From assembly GCF_018873765.1 (NCBI RefSeq), contig NC_057923.1:20555913-20619912 (forward strand): DNA of 64,000 nt, written 5' to 3'. Origin of the DNA: Telopea speciosissima (taxonomy: Eukaryota; Streptophyta; Magnoliopsida; Proteales; Proteaceae). Positions 43,944 to 55,619 of this stretch are shown here, piece by piece; positions within the stretch are counted from its first letter, which is position 1, and every line of letters starts with the position of its first letter. A program made the translations under genes and the position numbers. The notes beneath the pieces are model-generated. The model saw nothing but the letters and a program-made list of their open reading frames with translations, made no database searches and had not been told where the DNA came from.

Positions 43944-46900
43944 ATGTGGAAGACTGGGAGGCAGGGGATTAAGTACTTGCAACATCTGAATGCTGCAAAT
44001 GTCCACACTGCTTTGTTAGAAAAAGGCCAAAATCGTGTCATGGAGGCTTCTCTTACTCTCATTCGCGAGAGGGCAAAACTTAAGGTTTGTTTTTGCCCCA
44101 TCTAATATACTATTATCTCCATAAATCTTTCCTCTTTTAACTTGTGGAGTCACTTGTGACAGGTTACTAACTGTGGTTTTGTTTTCTGCACACTATGTCA
44201 ATTATATTATAACATTCATATTAACTGTTTACTAGGGATGACTGATGTGATTATACCATGGAAAATATATATTTGAAGAACGATTGCAGATAGAATGTAA
44301 ACAAAATTTTAATGTACGCTAAGTCTTGTCCACTCTCTTTCCGTCTCTGATAGTCTGTGGTTAGCTTAAAAATAAGTTAACTTCAAAACTAGAATTTGCT
44401 CCTCTTTAGTTCTGGGCAACTGACAATTAGCAGCCAGTTTGTGCGCGTGGGTGCAACATTTACCAACTGTTTGGAAGTTACCTGAGTAGTAAGTTTATGT
44501 GCAAATCTAGTTCTGAACTCAACACTTCTATATACCCAGAGAACCATTCTGAAGTTGATTAGCTCTTAAGTGAGCATGTGAATTCTAGTTCTAAGTTTCC
44601 ACATTATTTGCCTTCTACTCTGTTGGTGGTTTGATTACAAAGGAAGGATTTGGCTTTCTAGTTAAGCTTTTCCCCACACTCCTATACTTTGAGGTTTTCC
44701 CTTAGACAAAGGATCATGCATTATACCTTACGCTACATCCTGATTGTTGAATGTATTGGAGAAGTAATGTTAAGATGCGTTGCTATTAAAACATGAAAGC
44801 ACACTCTGCATTGCTCCTATTTTGGCATGGTTCCTTGTTATTGGTGGATACCAAGAATGTCTATATCATTTAAATACCCACCTTCTCTATTTTATCATGC
44901 ATATACTCATTAAAATCTGTGTATTTTGCCTTTCATTTGAGAGACTTTGAACTTTCAACATTTACGTCTTGACACTATGATCCACAATCTAAGGGTTAAT
45001 ATTGATTTCTTCAGGGGGAGCTTGTGCGAGCATTAGGAGGTGCTAAAGCATCAGCATCACTTCTTGGAGTTCCTTTAGGGCATAACTCATCTTTTCTTCA
45101 GGGACCTGCATTTGCTCCTCCACGGATTAGGGAGGCAATCTGGTGTGGCAGCACAAATTCTGCAACTGAAGAAGGTAAGTACAATGCTCTTTCATTTGAC
45201 ACAAGAGCTTGTAACATGCCAACACATTTTCACAATTATCCTGTGAGTACATCTCATATGTTTGTGAATTATGCAGCTTTTGTTGTTGTATCATTTTGTT
45301 ATATTGAAAATGTTGAACATGCCTATCTGTGATTTTGCTATACAATGTAGTTTGGAGACACAAGTGTTCCCGATGCCTCATAGAAGAATGCCTTTACTTT
45401 CATTTGTATGTAATCCACAGCTTTGTATGACCATAGACTAATAAGTACCAAAGATTTACCTGTCACTGGGTGTTCTAATTCATGACCACAGACTGATAAG
45501 GCAAAGGTTAACCCATCCAAAGTGGTTAAGCTTTCTAATCAAAGTGTATTTTGTGTATTAAGGATGGTAGGATGTTGTTCATATATAGAAAAAGGATGAT
45601 GACAGTTCTTTAAATGGGAGACATCCATTAACTGCCCTTAGGTGGCTTTAAATTACATGTAGAACTTTCCTCCTAGTTTCTACATTTACCCTTAGTTTTT
45701 GAAACAAGTACTTCCTGTCTCCACTTTCTATGGGTAAGTAATTAAAAAAAATGCTGATTCTGGGTGACTTTTTTTTTTTTTTAATGGAAATAAATTTATT
45801 GAAGAATGAAAAGGGGGCAAACAAGCCTAAAGACAGACAAAAGCAAAGAAAGCTAGAGCCTAGAAAGGGACTCAGTCCTAAAAACAATATTGGAGAGGGC
45901 AACAAGCCACTTGCTCAGCCAAGAGAAATAATAAAATAAGACTACGGGGGTTCTGTGAGCCGCACCGAGGGGGTTCTTATCCTATTCGATCGTCGGGGGA
46001 TCTCAGCATATACACCAGGCCGATCAAGTGCCACACGGGCCAAAAGAGCCTCCTCCTCTGGTGAAAAGGGAGATGAAATTTTTTGCAACCCCACTCCTAA
46101 CTCCTTTTCAACCTCTCTATGAGAATTTTTTATGGTTTCCGCGACCAATCCAACTTCAGTCTGGCGTCGCCGACGGCGTGATCCAGGGGTAATCGCTTGC
46201 TCCACATTCCGATCCCGAACTTGCCGGTGTCGTGACACTTTTGTGAAAGGAGCTTCACCCCCTGCTTCATCACCTTGCTTATTCGTAGCGTGAACCACAA
46301 CTGCAGTTCTACCATTATCACAGCTTGTGACAGAAGTTGGTGAAAGAACCACTTTGTTTGACCCTTCCCGGTCAGACCCCAAATCCCACCCAACTTCTAC
46401 CCTTCCCAGTCAGACCCCAAATCCCACCCAACTTCTTGGTCCAACCCGTCTTGCTCTAAGTTCGCCTCCACCTCCTCTAAGAGTCTATCTTGTGATGATT
46501 CACATCCCAAAATTTTCTCCCTCATTCCACTATTGTTTCTTGCGAGAATGGAAGTGGGATAAGATCCCCTTGAAATCCCTTCAATCAAGTTAATTTCTCC
46601 GAGATTCTCTCCCACAGTTTCCTGAATTGATTGGATATGGTTTGCCACCAGGTGCCTAGCCAACGACTTTGATTTTGAATTTGAATTGGAAATCAAGTTT
46701 CTGCCTTGACTCGGAGTATCCTTATCTCTTCGAACCACTAAGTTCATCTGTCCTGACTGGTTAGCCACCGAGTTAACTCCATCTTGTTCGACATAGGTTG
46801 CACCAGGGATTGGCACCGTCTGGTCCTTAGCCTTTTGACGGACGCCGTCCTCCTTCTTTAGGTGACAGACTGAAATTTGATGGCCAACACGTTTGCATAA

Positions 46901-49900
46901 ACCACAACGAGACATCCCATCTACATACACAACTCGCTGCGTAAAAAAGAATTCTTTATTAGTTCCTAGCTCCTTATGTTCCACTTGAAACTCTTCTATG
47001 CGAACAAACTTCTCTGATGCATCCACTTCCACTAAAACAAGAGCAAAGTGCCCAAGTAGTCCTTGTCTAGTCCGACGATCAAGAGCCACTAGTTGTTCAA
47101 CTGCTTTTGCCATGGAAAGTAAAACATTTACATGCCAGTACTCCAACAGGAGGTCCAGAAAGCGAACCCACACAAGTTTTGTCAAAATCGGCTTCTCATG
47201 GATGCTAAAGTCCGGTTTCCATCGCTGGAACCTGATAATTTGATCTCTGAACTTCACAGGGCTCCGCCTCCATACCTCTGCCATGTCTCTTTCCGATGCA
47301 AACTGGAAAGCAACATAGCCTTTTCCTAACGGGTGCATAATCACTTGCTACTTCAAATTCCATTTCTCTCTCGCTTCCTTCATGAGATTGTCAAGCGAGT
47401 TTAGGCGAAAGTTTAAGCGACCAATCAACGCGAACCTGAAATTCTGACGAATACTTTCATAATCTTTTTGGGGAATGACGACACGGGTAATATTTCCGGC
47501 CTGGATTGGCTCTGGAAGAGTGTCAATCGCAGGCCAAGAACCCACATTGGCCTTCACCGCCTCCCCTCCTACCGCATTGGCATAAGATGTCTTATGCACC
47601 GCCTCCTCAACCTCATTAGATCCTGCAGCCTGAGGCGCATCCGCCATCCCTAGGCAAAGTTCACTTGAGATTTTTCATGTCTTTTCCGATACAGGAGGAC
47701 TGATTCTGGGTGACTTGATGTAAGAAATGTCATTGGGTTCACATTCAAAAGAATCATCGTTCCACTCTACATTAGAACTTGACAAGCTGGGTTGCACATT
47801 TTCTGAATAGAATTCATACACATGGCAAAAATGGTTAATATTGGTCAATCTTTTTTTTTTTGGGTGAATATATTGGTCAATTTTTGACTTTGCTTGCAGA
47901 GGAGAATTCTATGAATGAATCTTCATCCATAATTCATCTTCTTTTTACAATTAACAAAGTTTTTCAATATTCAAAAGAGAAATTGAGTATTATGTTCAAG
48001 ACCTTTTGACTAGAACAAGGAATGATAAAGAAAGGACAGAACTGATGGATTAAGCTATAAGTGGCCTTTCAATTGATCCAAGCTCCATATTTTATAGATA
48101 CGTAAGTGAGTTGGGTCATTCCAACTCTACTTCATTGGTTTTATTCTGGATCGTTCCACATGCTCATTTTTAAACTGGTGTTTCATCCAAGCACCAGTAT
48201 CATATCATATGTTGGTTTTTTTCTGTATCATGTTACATGCTTGCCAGTGGTTTCCACCAACAATAAACAAGTTGCATTATCATTCTTGATGCATATCATC
48301 ATAATCATGTTGTCCGCAACAGCAGTGGAAAGAATGAAATACAAAGATCAACATGTCTAATGCCTCTCCTAGTTGGAAGAAGAACTTTAGGGGCCCTGTT
48401 TATTAGGATAGAAAAGTCCGAAGATAAGTAATTCCTTCGTACATTTTTTACCCAAGATATAAACCATAAACTTCTTATTCACATTATCATATGCTTCACT
48501 TTCGCATACCACTTCCAACTTCCCAGATGCTTTATTCTTGAACTCATAGGAAATCAGAATCTCATTCAGGATCATCCTATTTTTTCGTGAAAGCTCCTTG
48601 AGAGGTGAATATGACATTGTCAAGGAATTCTCTTTGAGATATGGACTAACCCTTGTAATGATCTTTACAGATGCTGCCAGTGAGGTTGATGGGCCTAGCT
48701 TCTGAAAATCACTTGTACCTCCCTTTATTTACTTTGATGATGTTCCCTTCATAATATCCTAACATTCCTCAGTAAAGAAGAAATTGTTGGGCCTAGGTGC
48801 TTTATCCCCTTCCATATTGCTAATGGCCCTTCTTATCTTGTCCTTCTCAAAACCTTAGAAATTCCTCCTTTTCCAGAATCGGACACCCTACTGGCCCTGC
48901 TCCCTCATGCTGTCTGGAAAGGGGTGTATATCTCCACAGTATATGTGGCTAGCCTTTGATCAATCAATCCATGTCCTAACTAGAAACATGATTCTCTGCA
49001 CCAACCATTTGGCCTCACAATGATGACAGCTAAAAAAGGAAAAAGGATCATGTTTTATTTATTTGTACTTTTTTACCTGTATGAAAAGCTTTGAATAACA
49101 GATCATTTTCTATATGTCCTCAATAGAGTGAAGGCATTTTGGAAAAAGGTTCCCTGATATTATATTTGAAGTTAGCCTCCAGGAGAACTTGTGAGACCTT
49201 TGGAGATTGACAAGGGTATACAAGGTCCACCAAATTTTTAGTGCTTATATATCTTTCTGGTGCAACGGTAAGGTTGCTCTATTGCGACCTAGTGGTCGCA
49301 GGTTTGAGTTGGGAAATAGCCTCTCCGTGAAGTGGGGGTAAGGCTGCGTACATTATGACCCTCCCCAGACCCCGCAGTGTCGGGAGCTTCGTGCACTGGG
49401 TATGCCCATATCTTTCTGTGGCAGCATGTTGGGTTTTGCATTTCTTATCATTTTCATATATGTGAGCTTACTATACCTCAATGTTGTATGTATTTGGGAA
49501 TTGCAGGGAAAGAATTAAAGGATCCACGAGTTTTAACTGATGTTGGGGATGTTCCTGTTCAAGAGATTCGAGATTGTGGTGTAGATGATGATAGATTGAT
49601 GAAAATTATAAGTGATTCTGTGAAACTTGTGATGGAAGAAGTAAGACTTTGTTTTTTTATTTTCTTTTTGATATATCCAGTGTTTATGTTTCTCCTTTAA
49701 AGGCTACTTATTGATTATCTTCTAGAAATTCAGAAAAAGAAAATATCTCATGGAGCTTTTTGCAATTAGGGATTTTGTTTATTAACCCGGAATTGTATAT
49801 GCTTTAGGCCTTTGTTCATTTTTGTTTTAAACTTCCTTTGTTCTATAAGAGATCGTTCACACCCATCCTTTTTTTTTCTTGGGGGGTGGGGGGGAGGGGG

Positions 49901-52850
49901 TAAGGGGGATGGTACCACTGAAAGTCCCATTACTATAACATAAACTCTAACCTATTGGATGAGTATGTATAGAGCTGGAAGAAACCTATACCCTAATCTA
50001 TTGCATTTAAGAGAGGGAGGGGGGGGGGGAATTCACTTTGTCCATCATGACCGAAAATTTGGGCTTCTCCAGCAAGAAAGATTAGTATGGCAGATCTCAG
50101 TTCCTGCATCCTCATTTTCATGCACATCTGGAACTTTGTCTATACTTGATGTTACACATGATTACTAGTACAAACTCACCACTCCTGGAAATAGCCTGTA
50201 ATTGAAGGAAGTAAATATGATCATTTGTTATTTTCTTAGCAGTTAACACTTGTTGGTTATGTTAGTTTATACCACAATAGGACTCATTCAGTTGCAAAAA
50301 GTATATTTTTGTTCAATGAATTTTTTAAAACATTAGACTTCTTTGATTTTCTGTAATCATATTGAATTATGCTTTTGTCTCTCTCATAAGCTTTATATGG
50401 ATAAATTTTGAATCCTTAACTTGTTTCAATGCTTATTCAGGATCCACTTTGCCCATTAGTTTTAGGTGGTGACCACTCAATATCTTTTCCTGTCGTAAGA
50501 GCTGTATCAGAGAAGCTTGGTGGACCTGTGGATATTCTTCATTTAGATGCCCATCCTGATATCTATCATGCTTTTGAAGGAAACAAATATTCACATGCTT
50601 CTTCTTTTGCCCGAATTATGGAGGGTGGTTATGCACGACGGCTTCTGCAAGTAATCTACATTTTGGACTTATTGTATTCTCTCCATTATCATTTTCTATT
50701 TGAATTCTATAATGTAGTTGAAAATGTATTACAAATTAACATATCTATTTTTAAGAACCATTTCTGCGAAATTCTGCATGATGTGGGAGGATTTATAATT
50801 TTGCATTTCTTCTGTTATTTTTAAAACTGAAAAGCCTATTCTCTTTTTTTATGCTATTAGAGATTGGATTTTAATGTTCTACAATGATGGTAAACCTTCT
50901 GGAAGCTAAGAATTAACACTAGATTGTTGCTGGTCACACTCTGTGTTTCAGAATGATATCAAATACTGATAATGCTTTGCAGATGAATAAATAACACAGA
51001 TAAACTTGCTTTCTAAGTCCACATATTTATGACTTGTGGAGAGTTGATCTCCCCACTCGGGCCATTGTAATAGATTTGGTTAAGCACTAGATTGGCCATG
51101 TGCTAAGTTTCAGGCCCCATCAACATTTTTCCTTGTATGTTTATCCATTAAATGATCATATCGAAAGTTGGTTTTTCAACTGTTTCTTAAAGATTTGTAA
51201 TGCCACTTGGCAAAATCCAACTGATATGAGTTTTCATGGACAACAATCCCACAATCCAGGCTCTGAGTAAGCTGCCACCTGACAAATATATACAATGATT
51301 TCTTTACTCCTTACATGTTCATTTCAAGACTAGTTGTGGTTGCTTCACATGTTCTAAGGCTCTGTTTTTATTTTTTTTATAATAAGAGATTCCCTGTCCA
51401 TTGCATTTGGTATGCTTGAACCAGCTTCTATTTTCCCTTTCATATTATTTTTCTGTTTCTTTGACCACAGATCCAATTCATTAGCTCTACACTATGAATC
51501 ACTTAAGCCAGTGTAATAAATCTCTTGTCAATTTTATTTCCAGGAAATACATATTCATCCCGGTGAATATAGATTTTAGCTCCGGAAGGGGTAGGGTTTT
51601 TCTTGTTTCTTTATTCAGTTGAATGACGTGTAATTTATCTTCCTCATCATTTATGTATTGTTTCACCCATGTGATATGATGAGAACTGATTATCTCGCAA
51701 AAATTATTGATTTCTGCTTTTCTTTGTAATTTAGGTTGGAATTAGGTCCATAACAAGTGAAGGACGTGAACAAGGGAAAAGATTTGGTGTGGAGCAATAT
51801 GAAATGCGAACCTTTTCAAGGGATCGGCATTTTTTGGAGAATTTGGTCTCTCTCTCTCTCTCTCTCTCTCTCTTTTGCACAATGATTGCTTTAGAACAAA
51901 AGACCAAGTTGTGTAAACTCTTACTTTGGTTGTGGAAAGCAGCTTAGGATGCCTTACATGAGCATTGTGCACTTAGAGGAGTTCGTGGATGTTTCCAGAC
52001 ATAGTAGAGAGAGTTGGGATCTTTGTCCACAAGAATTCACATGCACAGAGTGATTGCTTTAGAACAAAATAGACCAAGTTGGGAATTATCAATTTTTTCC
52101 CGACGAACTGTAAACTCCTTTTATTTCTATGGCTAGAGAATTTATTAAGAAATTCTCATACCTCCTTTGGTTGTGGAAAGCAGCTTAGGATGCCTTGCAT
52201 GGGCATTGAGCACTTTGCAAATTTCACGGATGTTTCTCAACAATGTAGAGAGAGATGGGATCTTTGTCCACATTGACTTATTAGCCTGTCCGGACTGCCA
52301 ATGTTGCTATTAACTCACTGGCAAGAAGGTAAATATAGGCATGCTTTGTGCACTAGACTTCCTCATATCTTCCCTTTGTCTTCATATAAGCTGATGCCAT
52401 TATTTCCTAGTTCTCAAAATGTAATAATCTGTTGGGATAAGGCTGAGTTGAGTTGAGTTGAGTTGAGTTGTTTCATTGAATTGTAATAAAATCTAAAAGT
52501 AAGTACAAGCAAAAATAATGAGTCAATAAAAACTGTCTTAGATTATAACCTGGATATATTCTTACATGTTCTTTTGTATTCCTGGACAGAAACTAGGGGA
52601 AGGTGTGAAGGGAGTGTATATTTCACTAGATGTTGACTGCCTTGATCCAGCATTTGCTCCTGGGGTGTCACACATTGAACCGGGAGGTCTATCTTTCCGT
52701 GATGTCCTCAACATCATCCACAACCTCCAAGCTGATGTTGTAGCTGCAGATGTTGTGGAGTTCAACCCACAGCGTGACACTGTTGATGGAATGACTGCCA
52801 TGGTTGCTGCGAAACTGGTAAGAGAATTGACTGCAAAGATATCAAAATGA
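43944..52850 (+). CDS. Arginase (agmatinase-like plant family), mitochondrial
   Basis: Arginase cleaves arginine to ornithine and urea and recycles nitrogen. Coding exons: 43944-44084, 45015-45174, 49507-49640, 50441-50650, 51735-51845, 52590-52850; total 1017 bp, 338 residues. Phases close correctly and no stop intervenes. The basic N-terminus (MWKTGRQGIKYLQHLNAANV) suits a mitochondrial presequence. Manganese ligands are present: GGDHS (H157), LDAHPD (D181, H183, D185) and SLDVDCLDP (D266, D268). The sequence follows Arabidopsis ARGAH1/2 closely over its length. A leader exon probably ends at 43098, with a GT-AG intron 43099-43885. Intron 2 (4.3 kb) holds a LINE and a SINE. The exon 5 donor is G|GTCTCTCT, running into a TC microsatellite, an unusual site. 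The gene looks functional if that donor works. Confidence 0.95.
45942..47647 (-). pseudogene. LINE ORF1 protein (DUF4283 and CCHC zinc knuckle), broken
   Basis: Starts MADAPQAAGSNEVEEAVH. The DUF4283 part includes FALIGRLNFRLNSLDNLM, then after a TAG at 47348-47350 GKGYVAFQFASERDMAEVWR, FRDQIIRFQRWKPDF and LVWVRFLDLLLEYW. The zinc knuckle is CGLCKRVGHQISVC. The C-terminal part is polar and ends RRSNRIRTPSVRLTEPP. A 38-bp tandem duplication (46361-46398 and 46399-46436) shifts the frame between 46397 and 46382. ORF1 proteins of this type bind the element RNA. Confidence 0.88.
46361..46436. repeat. 38-bp tandem duplication inside LINE ORF1
   Basis: ACCCTTCCC(G/A)GTCAGACCCC and the following 18 bases occur twice in direct succession with one difference. 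The length is not divisible by three, so the duplication shifts the ORF1 frame. Confidence 0.93.
49260..49407 (+). mobile_element. Au-type SINE, copy 2, in arginase intron 2
   Basis: The best-preserved copy: GTGCAACGGTAAGGTTGCTC, GACCTAGTGGTCGCAGG, GGTAAGGCTGCGTACATTAT and CCCAGACCCCGCAGTG. It has a perfect 11-bp target duplication ATATCTTTCTG (49249-49259 and 49408-49418). It ends about 100 bp before exon 3 of arginase. Confidence 0.93.
51847..51872. repeat. (TC)13 microsatellite at arginase exon 5 donor
   Basis: Thirteen TC units follow the splice donor GT at 51846-51847 directly. Confidence 0.95.
51877..52275. repeat. Direct duplication in arginase intron 5
   Basis: A segment with GATTGCTTTAGAACAAAA, TTTGGTTGTGGAAAGCAGC, TTAGGATGCCTT and GGGATCTTTGTCCACA occurs at about 51877-52031 and about 52043-52272. 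The second copy has extra sequence after GACCAAGTTG. Confidence 0.85.
52446..52470. repeat. (GAGTT)5 microsatellite in arginase intron 5
   Basis: Five GAGTT/TTGAG units in a row, near the 3' end of the intron. Confidence 0.85.
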
Positions 52851-53257
52851 CCCTGCACCCTGCATGCATGTTGGATGCTTCCATTGCATGATGCATTCCT
52901 TTTTCCAAGTGCAACCAAGTGTTCAAGAAATAATTAGACATTTTTCTCATTCAGTGTCAATGAAACAACTTCTCATCAAAAAATTCCAATGAAACAACCC
53001 TAAAGGACATGTATACAGTTAGTGAACAATTAGTTTCTTCCGAGATCAGTTTCAGTCGTTACTTCCTTTGCTTTGCATAGCTATGTAGCTGTACTGGTAT
53101 CGTAGCTGTGGGATAAAGCTATACTTGAACACCTTGAAGAAAAGTAAAAATATAGGAAACAATCTAAATTGCTCTGCAAGAAGGTTGAATATCCAATGAT
53201 TCTCAAGAATTGTAATTAGTGACAAACTGCGAATATTAGCTTATATGTTTTCATCAG

Positions 53258-53416
53258 TGAGGGTGGGCCTTGGTGCAACGGTAAAGGTTGCTCCATTGTG
53301 ACCAAGTGGTCACAAATTCAAGTCTGAAAACTGCCTTCACAGTAGTAAGGCTATGTACATTATGACCTTCCCTAGACCCAGCAATAGTGGGAGCCTTGTG
53401 CACTGTGTACGCCCTT
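53258..53416 (+). mobile_element. Au-type SINE, copy 3
   Basis: Starts at about GAGGGTGGGCCTTGG and contains TGGTGCAACGGTAAAGGTTG, GACCAAGTGGTCAC and GCACTGTGTACGCCC. The flanks TATATGTTTTCATCAGT and TATATTTTCATCGGT form a slightly diverged target duplication. It lies about 400 bp past the arginase stop. Confidence 0.82.
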
Positions 53417-53431
53417 TATATTTTCATCGGT

Positions 53432-54326
53432 ATCATTGACAACCCATGCTATTAATAAACTGTATGCAACATAGAAAAGCAACTAGAGCAGAGCTGGTAT
53501 CCGGCCTAAAGCTCTTGAACTAGAGGATGGATCTAGCATACTAAAACATAAATGCAGCTATAAAGCCTTTTTGAGCATCTTCCTCAGTTGACAACCTTCT
53601 CTGAGCAAGGCTAAGACCAGGAACATCTTTTCGACCGTCTCAAACAAAGGTTGGATCATTGGCTCACTGATAAACACCACCAAAGATGATTAATTGGCTC
53701 AATCTTTATCGTAATCATAGAAAGAAGAATTGACCTCACGTCAGTTATTGGTTGAATTGATCGGCGGCTTGCAACATGCCCTAAAGCCCTTTTATATAGG
53801 GTGGTCTACGATCAACTTCTCTTGCTACGGCGCGCTAGCACATGTCAGCACTGACTTTCACCAAAGATAGTTATGTGTATTTTCCTTTGAGACAAAAAGG
53901 GGAGTTGTTGCCTACCTTCGGCCTTGCCTATACCATGGGTGTGGGCTGATAGTTCACATGCACTCTTTGGTGGCTGCTCTTTTTGGCGTTGCTTCTTATG
54001 TTTCCATCAATCGTATATGTTTTCTTTGAAATAAAGAAATTCCTTTGATTATTATTTATTGTTGATATTTTTAATCATTTTCATTTCTTCTTTGCCCCTT
54101 ATCATATTCCAGTGCCGATTGCATGTATGATTAATTCTTAGTTGTGTCATAAAATGATGCTTACACTTTTTGATGATCAACCAGCACGATGTGCCATTCT
54201 CATATCGGATGAATGGCCAAACTTATTATACAACTATTTGAAGATCAGAGCCTGCCACCTCAGTGATAGTTTAGCTTTAATGTAAATCGGGGCTAAAAAA
54301 AAAAAAAAAAGCCCCTCCAATGCTAT
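53432..54326. other. Intergenic DNA, no gene
   Basis: No coding region is recognised. GGGGCT and AGCCCC flank an A tract at about 54290-54315, an inverted repeat that could form a hairpin. Confidence 0.5.
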
Positions 54327-54331
54327 GGTTC

Positions 54332-55045
54332 TGTTGCGTGTGAAAACCTCCGATGCTTGGTTCGTCCACGGATGAGTCTACAAGAACCAAGTGATGAGCA
54401 CAAGAGAACCGGTGTGGCTCCGGCCTAGGACTCTCCGATGCTTAAGTCAGGTCTCCAATGCAACAGCGTAACTGCGTGGTAAAAAAATCAGATCATCAAT
54501 GGTGTTCCATACCTGGGTATTTATAGAGTGAGGAGGAGATGAGGCGGTTGGGAGAGTCCTAATATGGTAGGAGTCTTTCTTTCGGAAGGTTCTCCCGCAT
54601 AAAGCGGAGTGGAGAGCTATTTTCGGGGTCGGACTCTTATTAAGGTAAGAGTCCATGTAGAGTGCGATTCCGTGTTGCGCTGGGATCGTGGCTCGATCTT
54701 TATCCCGTGATTCTCGGGATGCGCTGACGTGGCCCGGAGATCCACGGTGGGGTGCTATGGCGACTTCAGTGGAGGAGGGCTCGACCTTGGAGGTCGGCCC
54801 AGGGGGTCGGCAGAGGAGGTCGGCCCGAGAGGTTGGTCTCGGCCACAAGATCAGCTAGGAGTCTACGGCTGACCTGTATGAGCTCGGCTTCATCCACCGG
54901 CTAGCTCGCTCGAATCTGGCTCTGTCATGTGACTTATCGGAGATGGGGTTGGCCCGGTCATCTGCTCGCCCAACTCGGTTCTCAGATTGAGGTCGGGTCG
55001 GCCATGTGGCAGCCTTTGATAGGTGGGGTGTTTTATGCCTCATCA
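54332..55045 (-). repeat. 3' LTR of element B
   Basis: 714 bp, pairing with 58366-59078. On the minus strand it runs from TGATGAGGCATAAAACACCC to ACACGCAACA. A TATA box (TATAAATA, minus) is at 54518-54525. Confidence 0.93.
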
Positions 55046-55086
55046 CAGGCCCCCCCACTCATCAGGGGTCGGCTCGACACTCGGCC

Positions 55087-55213
55087 CGGTCATCTGCTCG
55101 CCCAACTCGGTTCTCGGACTGAGGTCGGGTCGGCCATGTGGCAGCCTCTGATAGGTGGGGTGTTTTATGCCTCATCACAGGCCCCCCTACTCATCAGGGG
55201 TCGGCTCGGCACT
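55087..55213. repeat. Duplicated LTR edge plus polypurine tract of element B
   Basis: The segment from CGGCCCGGTCATCTGCTCGC through the LTR edge TGCCTCATCA, the CAGGCCCCCC tract and ACTCATCAGGGGTCGGCTCG occurs twice in tandem, at about 54953-55086 and 55084-55213. The element thus has two polypurine tracts and LTR edges about 130 bp apart. Confidence 0.9.
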
Positions 55214-55434
55214 GATGAGTGAAGTTCCCTGGTCCGCTTGTCTGGAAGATTTTTGCGGTTGAGCCGAGCTTATTTTTTGCCGCGGATTTGACGTTGCACG
55301 ATCTGACGGTTGGGTGTCAGTGCCACGTCAGCAGAGTCATTATGGCAGGCTCGGGAATTCGAAACGTCCCTTGATCTGGGCCGTTGGATTATGCTGAGCT
55401 CTGGTCGGCCGTTGGATCAGTAAAACCCAAGGAT

Positions 55435-55443
55435 TATAAATAG
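55435..55443 (+). promoter_or_regulatory. TATA box for the antisense gene of element B
   Basis: TATAAATAG lies 177 bp upstream of the ATG at 55620, on the strand of that gene and opposite to the element's LTR promoter. The spacing suits a plant promoter plus leader. Confidence 0.6.
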
Positions 55444-55619
55444 GCGACTCCTAACTATTCATTCCTTACTGCTCTAAGTTATTGACTTCTCGGCAAGCTT
55501 GGATTATTCAGCTTGGTAGCGCTCGGTGTCTACTTGTTCGTGATCAACTCGGCCTTTACTACATTTGCGCTCAGCTCATCCTTAGCTCTTCTTCAACCAG
55601 TAAGTCTTCTCCGTCCAGT

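Larger units (their letters stand above)
45771..47699 (-). mobile_element. LINE-type retrotransposon carrying ORF1 only
   Basis: 1929 bp on the minus strand, with its 3' poly(A) seen as a T run at about 45770-45781. It is flanked by a perfect 17-bp duplication CTGATTCTGGGTGACTT (45754-45770 and 47700-47716). From its 5' end it has a ~50-bp leader, ORF1 with DUF4283 and a zinc knuckle, a 3' UTR, and the tail. No endonuclease or reverse transcriptase is present. A clean duplication with both ends retained means the ORF2-less form itself was inserted, using enzymes from another LINE. It lies in arginase intron 2, antisense to that gene. Confidence 0.92.

Noticed and set aside
45024-45332. Frame continuing past arginase exon 2
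   Set aside because: The part after 45174 is intron read-through; the donor GTAAGT and the next exon in phase define the true end.
52562-52918. 118-codon minus-strand frame
   Set aside because: Shadow of arginase exon 6 on the other strand.
54447-54848. Frames repeated in both LTRs of element B (also 58459-58881)
   Set aside because: They lie wholly inside the LTRs and owe their likeness to LTR duplication; no domain.
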